Origin: Craterostigma plantagineum
Lineage: Eukaryota > Streptophyta > Magnoliopsida > Lamiales > Linderniaceae
DNA length: 64,000 nt
Reading direction: 5' to 3'
NCBI GenBank assembly: GCA_027422505.1
Contig: JAPQWV010000005.1
Coordinates: 6,391,501-6,455,500 of the forward strand
Shown: positions 34,901-48,414 of the stretch, piece by piece
How positions within the stretch are numbered: position 1 is the stretch's first letter
How the letters are laid out: each line of letters opens with the position of its first letter
Position numbers and translations under genes: made by a program
Notes under the pieces: model-generated
What the model saw: only the letters and a program-made list of their open reading frames with translations
Told to the model about the DNA's origin: nothing
Database searches by the model: none

Positions 34901-37900
34901 ACATTGGACAAATAAAATTTCTGGCAAAAACCAAGCCACCAAAAAAACCAAAATACTACGGTACCAAGTTGAATTCTTCTTTCAGGACTTTTGAGACCCT
35001 TCGAAGTGTCTCTCTGGGACAATACTCCCATGGTTTTCCAGGTCCGATGTGCATGTCAGCCAGAACCATCTCTTGTTCTTTCGTCCTGTCTCAAACAGAT
35101 AATGAAATAAGAAATTTTTTTTCTAGAAAAAATCAGACACGGTATATGTTCATCAAAGCATGATCACAATAATAGTTGACTGCTGATTGCCATCTCATGG
35201 AAAATTAAAAAATGAAATGTCTTCCTTCAAACTACAAATCAACTATCAAATTTATAAATGAAAAGAGAAAAGACAGTAAAAGCTTCACAAATTCGTACCA
35301 CGGAACAAATTTTTTGTTGAAATATCTGGAATTAATCTGATTTCACCTACTCCAGTTAGGTTTGTTCCATCAGCTGGACCATCAGTGTGTGAAGACATCC
35401 CCATAGACGCATGACTTAGACCAACGCCACTCTTTACAACAAAATCCTCGAATCGTTTTTTAGGGACAACCTGAGAAGGAAACGTGAAATAATCAACTCA
35501 TGCTTGCAAGATGCAGTACTCAATTGTGTCGACTAAAGGTTGAAAATAGTGAAACTGATACGTTGAATAAGATATGACAGTCTGAAAACGTAGAGCTTAC
35601 TCGACATCTTTGCTGCCCAGAAGTATCTGTCCAGATAATGCGAACAAATGCAACGTCTGAAGCATATGTGCCTGGCTTCAGAAGAGATGGAAATGAGATG
35701 CCATCAACAACATTAATAGCAGCTTTCATCTTGTAGAACTGCCTCGCATTTTGGGAAAATATGTCTTTTACAGCATTAAGAGCTTCAGGAATTGAAAGAT
35801 CTCCATCAATACATGTATCACGTAGAACAGCAAAGACAATCTCACGTGCCTTCTTTGCACCTGTTTATGCAGATACAATGACACACAAGCGTTGTCAAAA
35901 CTCAAAAGATAGCAATTCAGCATTGTAGACTAATATGCCGCTTGATTGTTTGCAAAAAGTTATACATAACATGAAGCTGCCTGGGTTATCCAAATCAGAG
36001 GAAGCAATTTTTCACAAAGAATGTTCATTGTTAAACTCACATAAGCATTTCTTACAGGCTGATATCCATGCATACAGAGGTCTGTTCATTCGTATGCATG
36101 TTATACAGAGGTCTGTTCATTCGTATGCATGTTCAAAGAAAGTCAACAAACAAATTCAATAAGCCTGAAGAGATGTATATTAGCTCTTGTTCCAGACAAA
36201 ATTTCATAACATTTCACGAACAAAATTTGATACCCTTTCGATGTTATATATACGTACATTTAGGATGATACACTTCGATGATACATAGTCAACAACAATA
36301 AAAAGTCAAATAAATATTACACCAACCTAAATAGAAACTCTCTGGAAATGCAATCCCGTCAGTGCTGAACATTACCTGCAGATAAATATATACATTTTTC
36401 TGATGATTGCCAAAAAAAAAAAAACTATATGCAATTAAATACAGCCTTTGACCAAATACTGTAAGTGCATTCTTCACCTTTTTTATTGGCGCCAACTCGA
36501 GGAGCTCTTTAACAGATGACAGCATCCCATGATAGCTAAGTTTAGGCACTGCCAATCCAAAGTCCAAATAGACCTGAAAATAAAGGCGTTACACACAAAC
36601 CAACACAGTCTGAGAATATGCTAAACTGCATAGACTACCTTCTTTACATTACCTGTGGATAAACAGAGGCCAAATATGATGCTTCTTTCGAGAATGGGTA
36701 AGATGCGTGCAAAAGAACAATTCTACAGCTCTTGAATTTGTTGTCCTCGAGAACATCACGGAGAAACAGAGGATTGGATTTCCTCAAGTCCAGATCTTTG
36801 TCCCCAAAACTACTTGATAGAAACAAAACAAAAATTGTAAGAAAACACAAATTAGGATTCGTAAACTTTAAATGTTTAGGACCACAATACATAATAAATC
36901 ACAAATAAAACAATTTATGGGAGAAGAATCTCAAATCGAGAAACATTAGTAACAAATGGAAGCGCCATTAAAAGTACCCTGTATGTATCTGCATGGGCAA
37001 GTCAAAAGATTGGGCGATCTCCAGCGCATTTAAAAAGATGTAGTCAATGAAACGTTTATTTGTGATGCGGATGGGACTTCCACCTGAAAAAAATGGACGA
37101 CAAGAATAGAATCCAGAGCATTTCTCATTTCAAAAGGCCATTATTTAATAATACCTTGTAAAACATCAGCCAAACCCTCTTCAGCGTCCTTCTTTGACAC
37201 GGTTGTATTAATATCAAGCCCAGTGCGGTATGCAGCTATGCTTTTGAAGCCTAGAACACTCTTCGCATTGGTATTGCACGATTAAGGATATTAACACTAT
37301 TTGGAAAAACATATTCTACAAGGTACCAAATATGTATAACCAATACATAAAAATAAGGATATGAATTTAAATTTTCCACAAACAGTTCCATAAATGTGTC
37401 AATCGTCCATGTACCTCCATCTGGCCTTCCCTATCAGGTTCGATAGAAGAAAAAGGTAAACCACAAAACCCTTTTAATTTTCAGAAACTATGCAAGTGGT
37501 TATGCAAACCAAACCAGAATAAGAAGTCACCTTATCAAGAATCTGCTCAGCCACTCGTTCAATTCTTAAGATTCTACCAACAAATGGTACAAATGCTTTG
37601 TGCCACTCAATATCATGCAATTTATCCATTGCCAGTCCATCATCGATCAGTATTGCAGAGATTTTAGCAGCTTTCAGGCACTTTTCCGTCATTGCTTCCA
37701 CGCCAAGTCTGGACCTTACTCCTTGAACTACATCCAAGGATGGGTCGCATCCATACAGTTCAGCTATCTCTCTTACGCTTCTCTACAAATACATTCAATG
37801 CAACCATTTTGAGATACTAATGATCGAAGAAACTGCTACAACACAAAAACAAAATATGCAGAACACGGACACCACAGTATAAATCACTTATCAATCCTCC

Positions 37901-38436
37901 CCTCGATATCAAACTTAAAACGTCATTATACTTGAAACTCAACATTGTGTCTAGCAGAAGAAACGTATCATCCAAAATCAGCAATATCCATGTAATTTCT
38001 GTTTAGTCAAAAAGACCTCAATTCCTTTTCACACACTCACGCAAATTCGTATCATCGGAACTCAACAGCAGGCAGGAGCATGCGCATATCACTAGGCTTC
38101 AACAATGAAACGGCAATAAGATCAATCACCCGCACTTACTTTAGCACAGTCAACCGATGAAGACGTCAAAAAACAAGCAATCTCGCAAAAATGATCAATT
38201 CATAAACTGTTATATCAGTAATCGGAAACAAGCCAAACAGCCTTATCCTAGTCCGACCTTCCTATACTTACCTTGAAATTGATAGTGTGCGGCACGTGGA
38301 CCAAAGCATCGCCGTCAGCTTCAGTGAAGCAGCTGATGAAAGGGAGACTCGAGTCAATGGCCACAATGTTGTGCGCGTGGGCGTCAACAAGCTCAGCTGC
38401 GTCCACCGCTGCTTTCAGCTCCGCAAATTTGTCCAT
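31947..38436 (-). CDS. NODGS: fluG/NodGS-type amidohydrolase-glutamine synthetase fusion
   Basis: Eighteen minus-strand exons, from 38436-38272 to 32009-31947, give about 839 residues; all phases agree. The N-terminal amidohydrolase half starts MDKFAELKAAV and has the metal-site motif DAHAHN, then IHTGFGDKDLDL, LLHASYPFSKEASYLASVYP and FSTDGIAFPESFYLG. The C-terminal glutamine-synthetase half has MVLADMHIGPG, NAGFENEFYLL, GSGSHVHISL, LPSILAFTAPVPNSYDRI and FDGCANPYLGL, ending ENKDAWKNLIHRY. Plant NodGS (At3g53180) is a cytosolic fusion of this layout and length (about 850 residues) linked to root development and flagellin response. Whether it makes glutamine is doubtful. The exon 3/4 junction (37430-37347 to 37260-37155) is the weakest part: after WTIDTFMELFVENL the expected residues are only loosely matched. 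The last exon lies beyond a MITE-filled intron. Confidence 0.92.
32075..32857. mobile_element. Four abutting Harbinger/Tourist-type MITEs in the last fluG intron
   Basis: Elements span about 32075-32215, 32219-32452, 32456-32599 and 32603-32857. The last three are separated and bordered by exact TAA trinucleotides (32216-32218, 32453-32455, 32600-32602, 32858-32860), the Harbinger duplication. Each starts GGGTGTGTTTGGT-like and ends with the inverted CCAAACACACCC-like sequence. Interiors are purine-rich GGAAAAGAAAAG. Together they make up nearly nine tenths of the 891-bp intron. Confidence 0.8.
33846..34157. mobile_element. Fold-back MITE in a fluG intron
   Basis: The ends TAATTTAGGGGGGTGGCG and GACCCCCTAAATTA are inverted. 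Inner arms (TTGTTGGGAATAAATTTAG and CTAAATTCATTCCCGATAA) continue the pairing. Related to the fold-back at 26395-26580 through the GGACAATA / CAATTTAGAGACAAT words. The duplicated target is not clear. Confidence 0.6.
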
Positions 38437-38929
38437 CGGCCTCTCAATATTTGCTGTTCCTTTTTTTCTTTCTTTTTTTGTTTGGTTCCTTTATCTCGTC
38501 GTGTTGAGGACTTGCTATGTATATATAGTAACGATGAATGATCAACGGTTTGGGTAAGGGACTGTTTGGTAGGGGCATGATTTCTCTGAATCGATTGGAG
38601 TAATTACTGATTGGTTCATTTAATTCTCTATATCTCAATTAGATCCTGTAAAAAAAAAATGGGCCAATATTGTGGGACTCTTTATTATTTAATATCACTC
38701 CATCAAAAATGTTAAAACACATGTTAAGAAATAAAGTAAATTCTACATTATATCTATAATTAATTATATTATCTTATTTAACATAGCAATTTATATTTAA
38801 GATAAAGAGTAAATAAATTCTAAAACGACTTGTTTTTAGGAACGAACGTGGATATATTTCAATTTTTAGATTATTACACCATTTTTAGTCAGTAATTAAT
38901 AAAATAGGTCTAAATTTTATTTTTTTGTC
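38437..38929. other. Upstream region of fluG-type gene; no gene seen
   Basis: Starts with a CT-rich leader directly before the fluG ATG, then becomes AT-rich. A TATATATAGTA stretch near 38519 could serve as TATA. No other structure was recognised. Confidence 0.35.
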
Positions 38930-39097
38930 CCTTGTGGACCCATTTCTCCCCATGTGGGAGTGTTTGTTCCCCTTGTGAGATTGTTTAGCGCTCCTATGTG
39001 AGTCTTTGTTATCCCGGTTGACGATGCACCGATGAGATCCTTTGGGCTATTTAGCCCTGTATCTTTATTATTACTACAAGCTATCGTTTAAAAAAAA
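38930..39097 (+). mobile_element. LINE 3' end, heavily 5'-truncated
   Basis: GTGGACCCATTTCTCCCCAT, then TTTGGGCTATTTAGCCCTGT and ACAAGCTATCGTTT, end in a 9-A run at 39089-39097. The order is the same as in the LINE tail at 19130-19447. Target duplications were not found. Confidence 0.7.
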
Positions 39098-39426
39098 ATG
39101 AATATTCACGTGCAAAATATTATAAATGGTCAACCCTTTGATCTGACCCAAATTAATACACGAATGTACGGCAATGAGGGGTGGTATGGTAGGAGGGCCA
39201 AACATATTACATTAAATGAGATCTTTGAAGGCATTAATTTGATATACTATTTCCCATTCCCAATTAAATTTCTTCCCAATATAAATATCGTTTTCAATGA
39301 TTTAATTTCCCTGTCAAGTGGGCTCTGCCTTTGACCGTTGACCAGCGAGCCTTATCCGATCCTTCATGTATTTATTACGATTTCTTTGATTCAAATAACA
39401 TAATCGAATTAATAACTTGCTTAGAT

Positions 39427-40163
39427 TAGGGATGGGAAATAAACCGAAATATCGATATACCGTCCTTATCGTATCGAAATGTAAAAAATTTGGGTATACC
39501 GAAGTTTTTGGTAAGGTATGATACCGTACCGAAAATTTTCGGTACGGTAATGGTATGAAAATTTTAAAAATTAGGTATACCGATTATATCGAAATACCAA
39601 AATACTAAAATTTTTAATATTTCATATATATATATATATATATATACATATATACACACACCTACATATATTATATTATTTCAAAAAAAATATAAAATGG
39701 ATAAAATATTATAAGAATATTCATAAATTTATTTAGCCTAACTAATTAATCATACCCAACTTTCTAAGATTATTGAGGCTCACCATGTTTTATTTACATT
39801 AAAAAAACAAAAAGAAATACAAAATAGCCGTTTCGTTTTAATTAGTCTGTATATAAAGTTGTATTTTGTGGTTATTTTAAAAAATTTGGTATTAATAATC
39901 CATCTTATTGGGGCCTAAGAAGTTTGAATTGACTAAAAATTCGAAAAAAACGAGTTAACGAGTTATGAGACACGCATGGTAAAAAACCTTCCGTGTGAAT
40001 GGTATAGAAGATATGATACCGATACCATGCAGAAATTTCGGTATGATACCATATCGAAATTTAAGGTATACCAAAATTATGGTATGGTATTGGTATGATT
40101 TTTTTCCATACACGTATAAGGTATCACAGTTTTGATACGGTATACCGTACCGAACCACCCCTA
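39427..40163. mobile_element. hAT-type non-autonomous element, 8-bp TSD
   Basis: Exact 8-bp duplications GCTTAGAT flank it (39419-39426 and 40164-40171). Termini TAGGGATGG and CCACCCCTA are inverted. Subterminal DNA is filled with GGTATACC, TACCGTACCGAA and related palindromic words at both ends. Same design as 9920-10486, with different subterminal words. AT-rich centre, no transposase. Confidence 0.85.
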
Positions 40164-40171
40164 GCTTAGAT

Positions 40172-42599
40172 AAACAAAAAACAAAGTAACATTATAGAAA
40201 GCAGACGCACAATCAAAAAACATACAGAAAACAAAGAGAATTACTTGGCCTCTCTTCTCATCATCGATTAAGGTAGAGAAAGAGTACCAAATGCCAAAGG
40301 ATAGAAGTTGCCCTATTTAACAAGAATGAACCTATCTTCCATTCGCCGCAAGAATAATCTTACATGCTTTGCTCCGCCGGCCGTGCCCCACCACCGCGAC
40401 GAGGCGGAGGAAACGTGAGATGGGGTGGTGGGCGGTGGTGGGTCGGCGCTCACACAGGCGTAGGAGATGATCGACGGCGGCGAAGCATTTAGAGGGTGTG
40501 ATTAGTAAGGGAATGCGTTCTTATTTATTGCAGAACAAATTATTTGGGATGCAAAAAAAATGTGGAATTTTAGCATCTTCCAAGGTGTATGCTGTCGGCA
40601 CTTTTGATGATGCCATCCATGTGCATATCATCATTGACTAAGGTTGGTCCAAGAAGTTTGAAGGGAGTATAGACGCCTAAATCGACGGTTTTTGGGGTCA
40701 ATTTGGAATGTATTCAATTGCAAATTACTCCCATTTCAAGGGAGTGTGTTGTGGAGATACGAGGACGAGAAGAAAATAATATTTTGCTTTGTAGATATAC
40801 AAAATTAATATGCTTGTATACGAAGGTCGTGACAATATAAAAGAAGACTTAACATGATACTATTACAAGGGGCCTTGAACTTTGACTGAATTAAGTATTT
40901 GCAAAATGTTGACATTTAGGTTTTTGGTCAAATGACATTCCTTTAAATAACTTAGTTAGCTGATGTTATCTTAACACTAATCTTCGATTAATATAGAAAC
41001 AAAAAAATTATATAATCAAGAAAACTTAAAAAAAGACAACGACATTAATTGTCAATGACGACCACAACCACCACCACCAATGAAATGCAAGAATTCGATC
41101 ATTTATGACACCAACAACCATGCAATTGGCGAAACAATATTCAGAAAACACAAGGTTTGGTGAAAGTCGCGCCGTTAAACCAAAGAATTTGCCACATTGT
41201 TCGTGAAAGTAAGTCATTTTTTCCGGGTTTTCGTTGTTGACGTTATAATAATGCATTTTTAGTCCGTCAACGGGTTACAAATTTCTGAGGCTGAGAACCT
41301 TATCTCTTCTAATCGAACTAACTTCTGAGAACCATTTCTGTTTACGATTTAAATTATGACAACACTATCTCAAATGCAGCCTTCATCAACGGGTTATAAA
41401 TCAACCGTATAATGGTCGGCTGTGTAAACTTGTTACGCTGTGTGAGCACTTACGAAATCAACAACCATCAAACACCCAAATAACAGAGAATCATACTCGG
41501 CACGGCAATGTGCGAAACAACTGAAGTAAAATAACTAACAATTTCAGACGCCATTGCGTGAGTTCTTAGTGCCGTAATGCTGAAAATCTTCCCAAGCGGA
41601 CATCACGGTGAATTGATAAGTTGGGATTTTACGTTGTTTCTAATACCCGTAAACTTGCGATGTCGATTTCAATTTATCAAAATTGCCCTTGGATATTCTA
41701 TGTTTATGTGCACATTTCAAATTTGACAGCTATTGAATAAAATGAACCGAAACGAAGAGGAAGCGTGAGAAGAGTGAAGAAACGAAGAAGATTAGGTGGT
41801 GTTGACCAACATGAGTGAGTAGGAGACCTACAAAGAAGACTGAGATCATTTATGAAAACAAATTTTCATCTCACGACAAGCAAACAATCGCACATGGCTC
41901 AAGAAATCAATAGTCAAGATAAAACAAATGGAAAGGCCGCTTGAGTGGACTAAAAATGGTCACTTTATTTCCATGTCGACATCAAGTGTGTATTTAAAAA
42001 CCCAACACATGCTGCCATCAGAGAGGAGGGAGGAGAGAGCTGAAAAGACACGTCACTTATCTCTCACGCTCAAGGCCACGTCCACGAAGAAATAAAGCAG
42101 AGAGCACTTACCTATCGAAGCCTCGTCAAACACCCACCGCTCAACCTTACACATACCTTCGCTCACGTCACATGTCTCCCTCACGCTGAAAATCCGAAGG
42201 GCTGAGAACTCGACGGCTGCTGTGCTGAAAAACCCGAGGAGCTGCTGCAAAGTCGGGGCAGATTTGGGGGTTGCGTTCGTTGTGACAGAACAGACGCAGC
42301 TGCGGCGGAAAGCTTATGCTAAAAGCTGCAACCGAGGTGCTGTTACGTGGGCAAATCAACTAGGAAACTGAAGGAGGGCAGCGGGATAGAAGCAGTGACA
42401 GAATAGCGGGGCTGTGACAGAGTACCTACGAAGCTGGAACTGGAGCTGAACCGAGGCTATGTGAATGAAAGGAGCTGGGGCAAAAACGAGGCAGCCGCTG
42501 TGCAGACGAAGGCCAAGAGAGAAAGCTGAGACGAGCCTCCGACGGAAGCCTCCTACAACCCCGAGAACATAGAGACGACCAAGGACTGTGAGGGACAAA
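40172..42599. other. No supported gene; repeat-like intergenic DNA
   Basis: Includes a GC-rich patch at about 40375-40500 and a moderately GC stretch at 42050-42600 with short frames of no recognisable family. The latter probably belongs to the retroelement fragment that continues to 43420. Nothing else could be identified. Confidence 0.4.
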
Positions 42600-43420
42600 T
42601 TCTAACTTTATCTTTTAATATCTCATTTGCAATGATGCGTCCTTTTGATTCATTGTTGTTTACGTGTATTAATATGCTTTGAGTTCTTGTGGTTAAGGGC
42701 GTGTTAGGCTGAACTATTATTGCGTGTTGGTGCTATTGGTATTTTATTTAATTATATAATTTAAGTTACGTGTTCGTTATCTGTGTTTAGTGCTTGCGTA
42801 TGTCTGATCAACATGTGCATGATCTTTGATTGGTTTATGAGACGGACAAAGTGATTAGACTGGTTAGAAAAATAGATAACGAGTACCACGACGTAAAACC
42901 GACCAGAGATGGAATTCGGTTTCGTCTGTGTGGTTTCCGAGATCTTTGGCGCCGAAAGCGTCTAAACTCGGGAAAATTCATAAAGTTGAATGCTTGCGGG
43001 GTAACTACAGTCATATAGGAATATAGTTGATTGGTTCACTTTCGCATAGGATCGTTATTGCGGGACAAACGAGTAGCGATTATTTTAGAAATTTCTACCT
43101 TAATTAGATTTATATTGTTTAAATAAAATCAATCTAATACGTAGGAATAATTACGTGCCGAACACGCGCCTTGACCACATCCGTCGTCAAAATTATCCAT
43201 TTGCTATCTTGTTTTATTTTATGTTATTTGTTATTTGCATTTTTATTTCTTTTATTAAATTCATAAAATATAAAAACTCGTCTTAGTCTAAATTAAAATT
43301 TGGAATAATATCTTAAATTAATCGAGCTGTCCTCGTGGATCGATACTTGGACTCACGTCCATTTTATACTACTTGCACGACCTAGTATACTTGCTAGTAT
43401 TCGAGCGTGTCATGAATTAT
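42600..43420. repeat. LTR-retroelement-like repeat, inverted copy of 13.9-14.8 kb
   Basis: Ends GTGGATCGATACTTGGACTC, then ATTTTATACTACTTGCACGA and CTAGTATTCGAGCGTGTCA, the reverse complement of the start of the 13945 repeat. The two copies share the order of these words with about one mismatch in ten. No gag or pol is visible. Confidence 0.5.
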
Positions 43421-44739
43421 GGTCGAAAATTCGGAGTAGTTGGTTTTCTTTTTCAATAGGTAGCAAAGTATAGACTTTTTTTCATTCATTAATTGATCTC
43501 ATTCACATGTATCTATCAATGCTTGCATACTTGGATGAACATGGTCAATTATAATTAAGACACTGATCTGCGTATTAAAGTTTCCTTAATGTCCCAGAAA
43601 TCCGCCATGATTTTGCTGCAAATAATGCAAGAATCAAGGGAAGCATGTTTTTTCCTTTAACACTATGATAATATTGTCACGGAGGACGCCGATTTGATGC
43701 ATTATCTTTAGATTTTTAATCATGTTATGTGAGTAGTAACAGAAACTGAGAAGTTAACTATATGTGACAAGATAATGATTATTAAACTTGATGTTGTTTA
43801 AAAATAAAAAGTACACATCTTTACGAGATGTTCCTTCAATAGTAATTGAAGTAAGTTATAATAATGTAGGATCAAATATGGTGTGCCTAAATTGATGTAG
43901 TTGAAAGATTTGGCCAATGATAAAATAAAAATATGATGATTTTTTAAAGCGGTCATGTAACAATATCAAAGTTCGTGTCAAAGGCAAAGGGCCTCTACTA
44001 TACAAATTCCTTAGACAATCCTAAAAGATAAAAATTTAACGTCCTCTAGATTAGAAAAAAATATATATAATCGACCATGACTTAAAATGAAGTATATAAA
44101 TAAAAGAGATGAAAAAACTCACCTAAAACTTAATATTTGGGTGAATTTATCATCGATTATTATTTTAAATGGCACTAAATATCAACCTACAACAATACTG
44201 TTGTCTTCACACTCTAAACTAAATTCGGTACGAATCAAATATGAACCTTATTGTTGGCTATCGAACGATATCGTTTTTCAGCTGAATTGATAGTTAAAAC
44301 CATCAAACAAAATCGAATTTTCTAAAAATATCACGAAACTACCTTTTGATCTAATTGTTGAGGGACAATAGTATAGATATTATTGGAACAGAATAAAAAT
44401 GAGCCTTGCACGAAACATAACTATTCTGAGTCAGCATTTGGGAAAACTTAATCTGAACAATGACCAGCTAAGCTAACAATGGCAAATCTCAGACATCATT
44501 TTCATACTAAGTACATGATATTTGTAATAACTATAAAAAATAATAATGTAGTAAAAAAACATGTAAACAAACAAAAATTCAACGTCAAAAGTAATGTGCT
44601 CGAAAGTTTAATTAAAGGAACCGACATAGGTCCACTTATTATATTCCCCACTTTCCCTCAACGAATCACTATTAAATACTTGTTAAATCATGCAAAATTA
44701 CCTACTTTACCCTCGCGTGACCAACTCATTTTTATCTAA
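43421..44739. other. No gene seen
   Basis: AT-rich sequence with only short random frames. No repeat ends or regulatory motifs could be assigned. Confidence 0.4.
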
Positions 44740-45266
44740 TACCATCTCCAACCGAAAAACGCATTCTCAAACTCATACGCATTCTCAAACTCAAAATGCA
44801 GTAATTCTTCTCCAACCGATAAACCAATTCGCAAACCTAAAAGACCATTATTGTAATATTCTCTTCTATCCGATTTTTTAATATTACCCATGAAATTTAC
44901 AGCTTTACAAATCAGACCGTACTATTATTTTAGATTCGATTGAAAAAATAGTTTCACAAATTTAATAATAAACTCAATACTTTTTCATATAAAAAACGTA
45001 GAAAAATAATTATTGATAACATGGGTCCTTTATATATTTTTATTTATTTTTTATTTTTCATATGGGTACTTTAATAATTAAATAATAAAGGGTATGTATT
45101 ATAATTTTTAAAGCATTAATCGCATCTTTTGGGATATCTCTCCCAAAACGCATATATGCGTTTTGAACAGGAGAGAAGATGGAACGCATTTTGAGTTTGC
45201 GTTTGGTGTACGGCTGGAGAACTTTAGTATATATTTTGGGTTTTTGGGTGTCGATTGGAGATGCCC
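44740..45266. mobile_element. Harbinger-type MITE, TAA TSD
   Basis: Flanked by TAA (44737-44739 and 45267-45269). The ends TACCATCTCCAACCG and, inverted from the right, GGGCATCTCCAATCG match in 12 of 15 positions. Subterminal repeats ACGCATTCTCAAACTC (left) and inverted TTTGAGTTTGCGTTT words (right) follow. 527 bp, non-coding, about 360 bp upstream of the protease gene. Confidence 0.7.
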
Positions 45267-45622
45267 TAACAATCCATTAAAAATTCAAATTCAGGTAATT
45301 AACAAGTCGACGGCTCCTCCAAATTAATTCGCCTTAACATATGATTGTAATATGTTTATTATGACGTAATAAATGTATTTTTAATGACGTTTTATTTAAT
45401 TGATCACGCCTTGCTTGACTTCGAAAGACTTTAAAAGCTACTGCTATCTGCGCGCTTGCTCGTACGCAAATCCTATCCATCTGAGCTTCGTCGAGCATTT
45501 CATGGTGCACAGCTATTATTGGAAGTGATTGCTAGAATAGCAATTGCGAGAAAAATCTGAAAACGATCGTATAGCTTAGGGGAATTTTTGTTAGACAGGT
45601 TTTAGGGGTTGGTTAGGCGGCG

Positions 45623-48414
45623 ATGAGCGCCGGAGTGTTGCTAATTTTGGCGGCGGCGCTGGTGGCTGTTTTGGTAGTTGCGGAGGCGAGCGCCGTGAAG
45701 GGTGGGGGAGGGTTTAGGAAGGTGCTGAGTTTGGAGAGGGCATTCGCTTTAGATGAGAGGGTGGAGCTTGAGGTGATGAAAGCTCGGGACCGTGCGAGAC
45801 ACGCGCGCGGTTTGCAGGGATTTTCTGGCGGCATTGTTGATTTCCCCGTTGGTGGTACCTCCGATCCCTACGCGGTTGGGTAATTCTATTAGAAACCTCT
45901 CTAGAGTTTCTGAGTTATTTAATTTCATGTTCTGTAAGTTTTTGGGTAATTTGCTGAAAATTTACCTGAGATTTTATTGGGAGGAGTTTTATTCTTGAGA
46001 GGTTGGATTCTTCTTACCCGTGTCGATTCTTCTATCGTGAATTTGTTTTGGTTTGTAATGCTGTATTGGCTGCTATGAGAATGGCTATGCTATTACGTGT
46101 GTTAAAGAGCACTTCTCCCAAGCTACTGTCAGTGCAGTTTATGGGAAATGATATTTGTTCGACTTCATATTCGATCGATGGACTTATTCGATTTGCTTTG
46201 TTTCTGAATCTAGCGTCTGTATGCGATGATTGTGAACTTCTGTTGAATCTTTTGATGAATTTAACTATGGCCATTTTCTTGTGCAGGCTTTATTACACAA
46301 AGGTGAGGTTGGGATCTCCACCAAGAGAGTTCAACGTTCAGATTGATACAGGGAGTGATATCCTATGGGTTGCCTGCAGTTCTTGTAATGATTGCCCACG
46401 GAGTAGTGGATTGGGAGTAAAGCTCTATTATCTCTTACCTTTTTTATGCTCATTATCTGAGTGACTTACTGATGTGTTTACTTTCTCTTGCAGATTCCTC
46501 TCAATTTTTATGATGCTGTAGCTTCATCGACAGCATCTTCAATTTCCTGTTCGAATAGTATATGTGCTACGATAGTCCAGCTTGCATCTGCCGAATGCTC
46601 TGATGAGAGTAGTCAGTGTGGCTATTCTTTTCAGTATGGAGATGGAAGCGGCACGTCGGGTTTTTATATGTCAGACGTGCTTAACTTTGACACGATCTTG
46701 GGCACCTCCCTCGTCGCCAATTCTTCTGCTCCTATTGTTTTTGGGTAAGCAATCGTTCGTACATATGTATACATTTCGAGTTTTTTCATATGTAATGGAC
46801 ATTATGCATTGGTGAGGGGACTGAGATAAATAAAAACTTAATAGGTGCAGCACCTCTATGATTGGGGACTTGACTAAATCAGAAAGAGCAGTTGATGGAA
46901 TCTTTGGCTTTGGGCGGGAGGGTCTATCAGTCATATCGCAGCTTTCATCACTTGGGATCACACCTAAAGTATTTTCCCATTGTCTGAGAGGACAGGGCGA
47001 AGGCGGGGGCATACTTGTCCTTGGAGAGATATTGGACCCGAGAATCGTTTATACTCCTCTTGTTCCATCTCAGTACGTTCCTATACAAATGCAATTGATG
47101 TTATATGCAACTTACTCTTCGCCAATCATCAGTCAACTCTTGAATTAGTACTTATGCATGCCCTAATTCTCTAAATGACTTCTATTTTGTGCTTACGATT
47201 ATGCGTTTAAAATGCCTGCAGGTCTCACTATAATTTAAATCTACAGAGTATTTCTGTCAATGGGCAGCTGCTACCTATTGATTCACAAGTGTTCACTACG
47301 TCTGGCAATCAGGGAACCATTGTAGATTCTGGGACGACTTTGGCATATCTCGTGGAAGGAGCTTATGATCCCTTTGTTGCTTCTGTATGTTCTCTTGCCC
47401 TTGATTTCATACGCTTCCTATTTGCAGTAATCATTTGACGTATCAGCTCAGCATATTAAGTTCTGTATGAAAACTGGGACTTTCTCCCATTTGAGTCTCT
47501 TTGGAAAATGATGCTTTACGTAGCAATTTGTAATTTCTTTTCCGATATCTTCATGGCTCTTGCAGATAACGGCTGCTGTTTCTCCTTCGGTGAAGGCAAT
47601 TATATCTAAAGGAAATCAGTGCTATCTAGTCTATGGAAGGTTAGATTGTTCGTCATTTACTTATCATATAAAAGTCGATGCAAAGATTTGTTTTACTCGA
47701 TCCATTTTCTGTTCTTGAAGCAGTTTAAGCGATCTATTCCCATTGGTTTCATTCAACTTTGCTGGCGGCGCATCGTTGACTTTAAGACCCGTCGATTACC
47801 TCATCCATATGGGATTCATTGTAAGCCTTCCTCATTTCTCATTACTGTTAATCAATTTTTATTTAGAGTAAGATGCATCATGATTTCTTGAAGAAACTTT
47901 GTGCATAACTTCCATTGAGACACTTTACGTTTTCTAGGACGGCGCTGCAATGTGGTGCATGGGCTTTGTCAAAGTGCAGAATCAAGGCACGACTATTTTA
48001 GGAGGTTCGTTTTCTGTAATAATTCATTCAACGTTAAGAAAGAAAGAAAGAAAAAAAGGTAAATCTTAAATCCATCCCTCCTTACAATATGCAGATCTTG
48101 TCCTCAAAGATAAGATCTTCGTCTACGATTTACGACACCAAAGAATAGGATGGGCCGACTATGATTGTAAGTCTCCGAACTCTCCCTTTGACGTACTTCA
48201 GACGGCGGCAAAATAACAATACGGTCCTTCATTTCTTGTTTATTTTTTCTTAGGTTCATCTTCGGTAAACGTCTCAGTAACGTTCGGTAAGGACGAATAT
48301 GTAAATTCGGGACAGCTAAGCGTGAGCAGTAGCTTATCCTTCTCCAAAACAATTTATGGGAAGTTTAAAGCTCCATTTCTGAATATAGTAGTCTTAGTAA
48401 GTCTCCTTCTGTAA
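45623..48414 (+). CDS. GPI-anchored-type aspartic protease (A1 family, A36/A39-like)
   Basis: Ten exons (45623-45879, 46287-46416, 46494-46744, 46845-47072, 47222-47384, 47566-47639, 47724-47820, 47938-48004, 48095-48166, 48254-48414) give 499 residues in exact phase. Residues 1-24 are a signal peptide and a short propeptide follows. [18 protein letters not shown] leads to the first catalytic motif IDTGSD (Asp106). The flap region has [17 protein letters not shown]. The second motif is IVDSGTT (Asp324), followed by [11 protein letters not shown] and a GWADYDC end of the protease fold. The tail [12 protein letters not shown] is a short hydrophobic C-terminus suited to GPI anchoring. Layout matches Arabidopsis A36/A39, GPI-anchored proteases acting in pollen and pollen tubes; that role is inferred. 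All introns are GT-AG. Confidence 0.93.

Noticed and set aside
42053..42598. Possible gene from three moderately long minus-strand frames
   Set aside because: Frames overlap without splice logic or conserved domains, and the segment adjoins a retroelement-like repeat.
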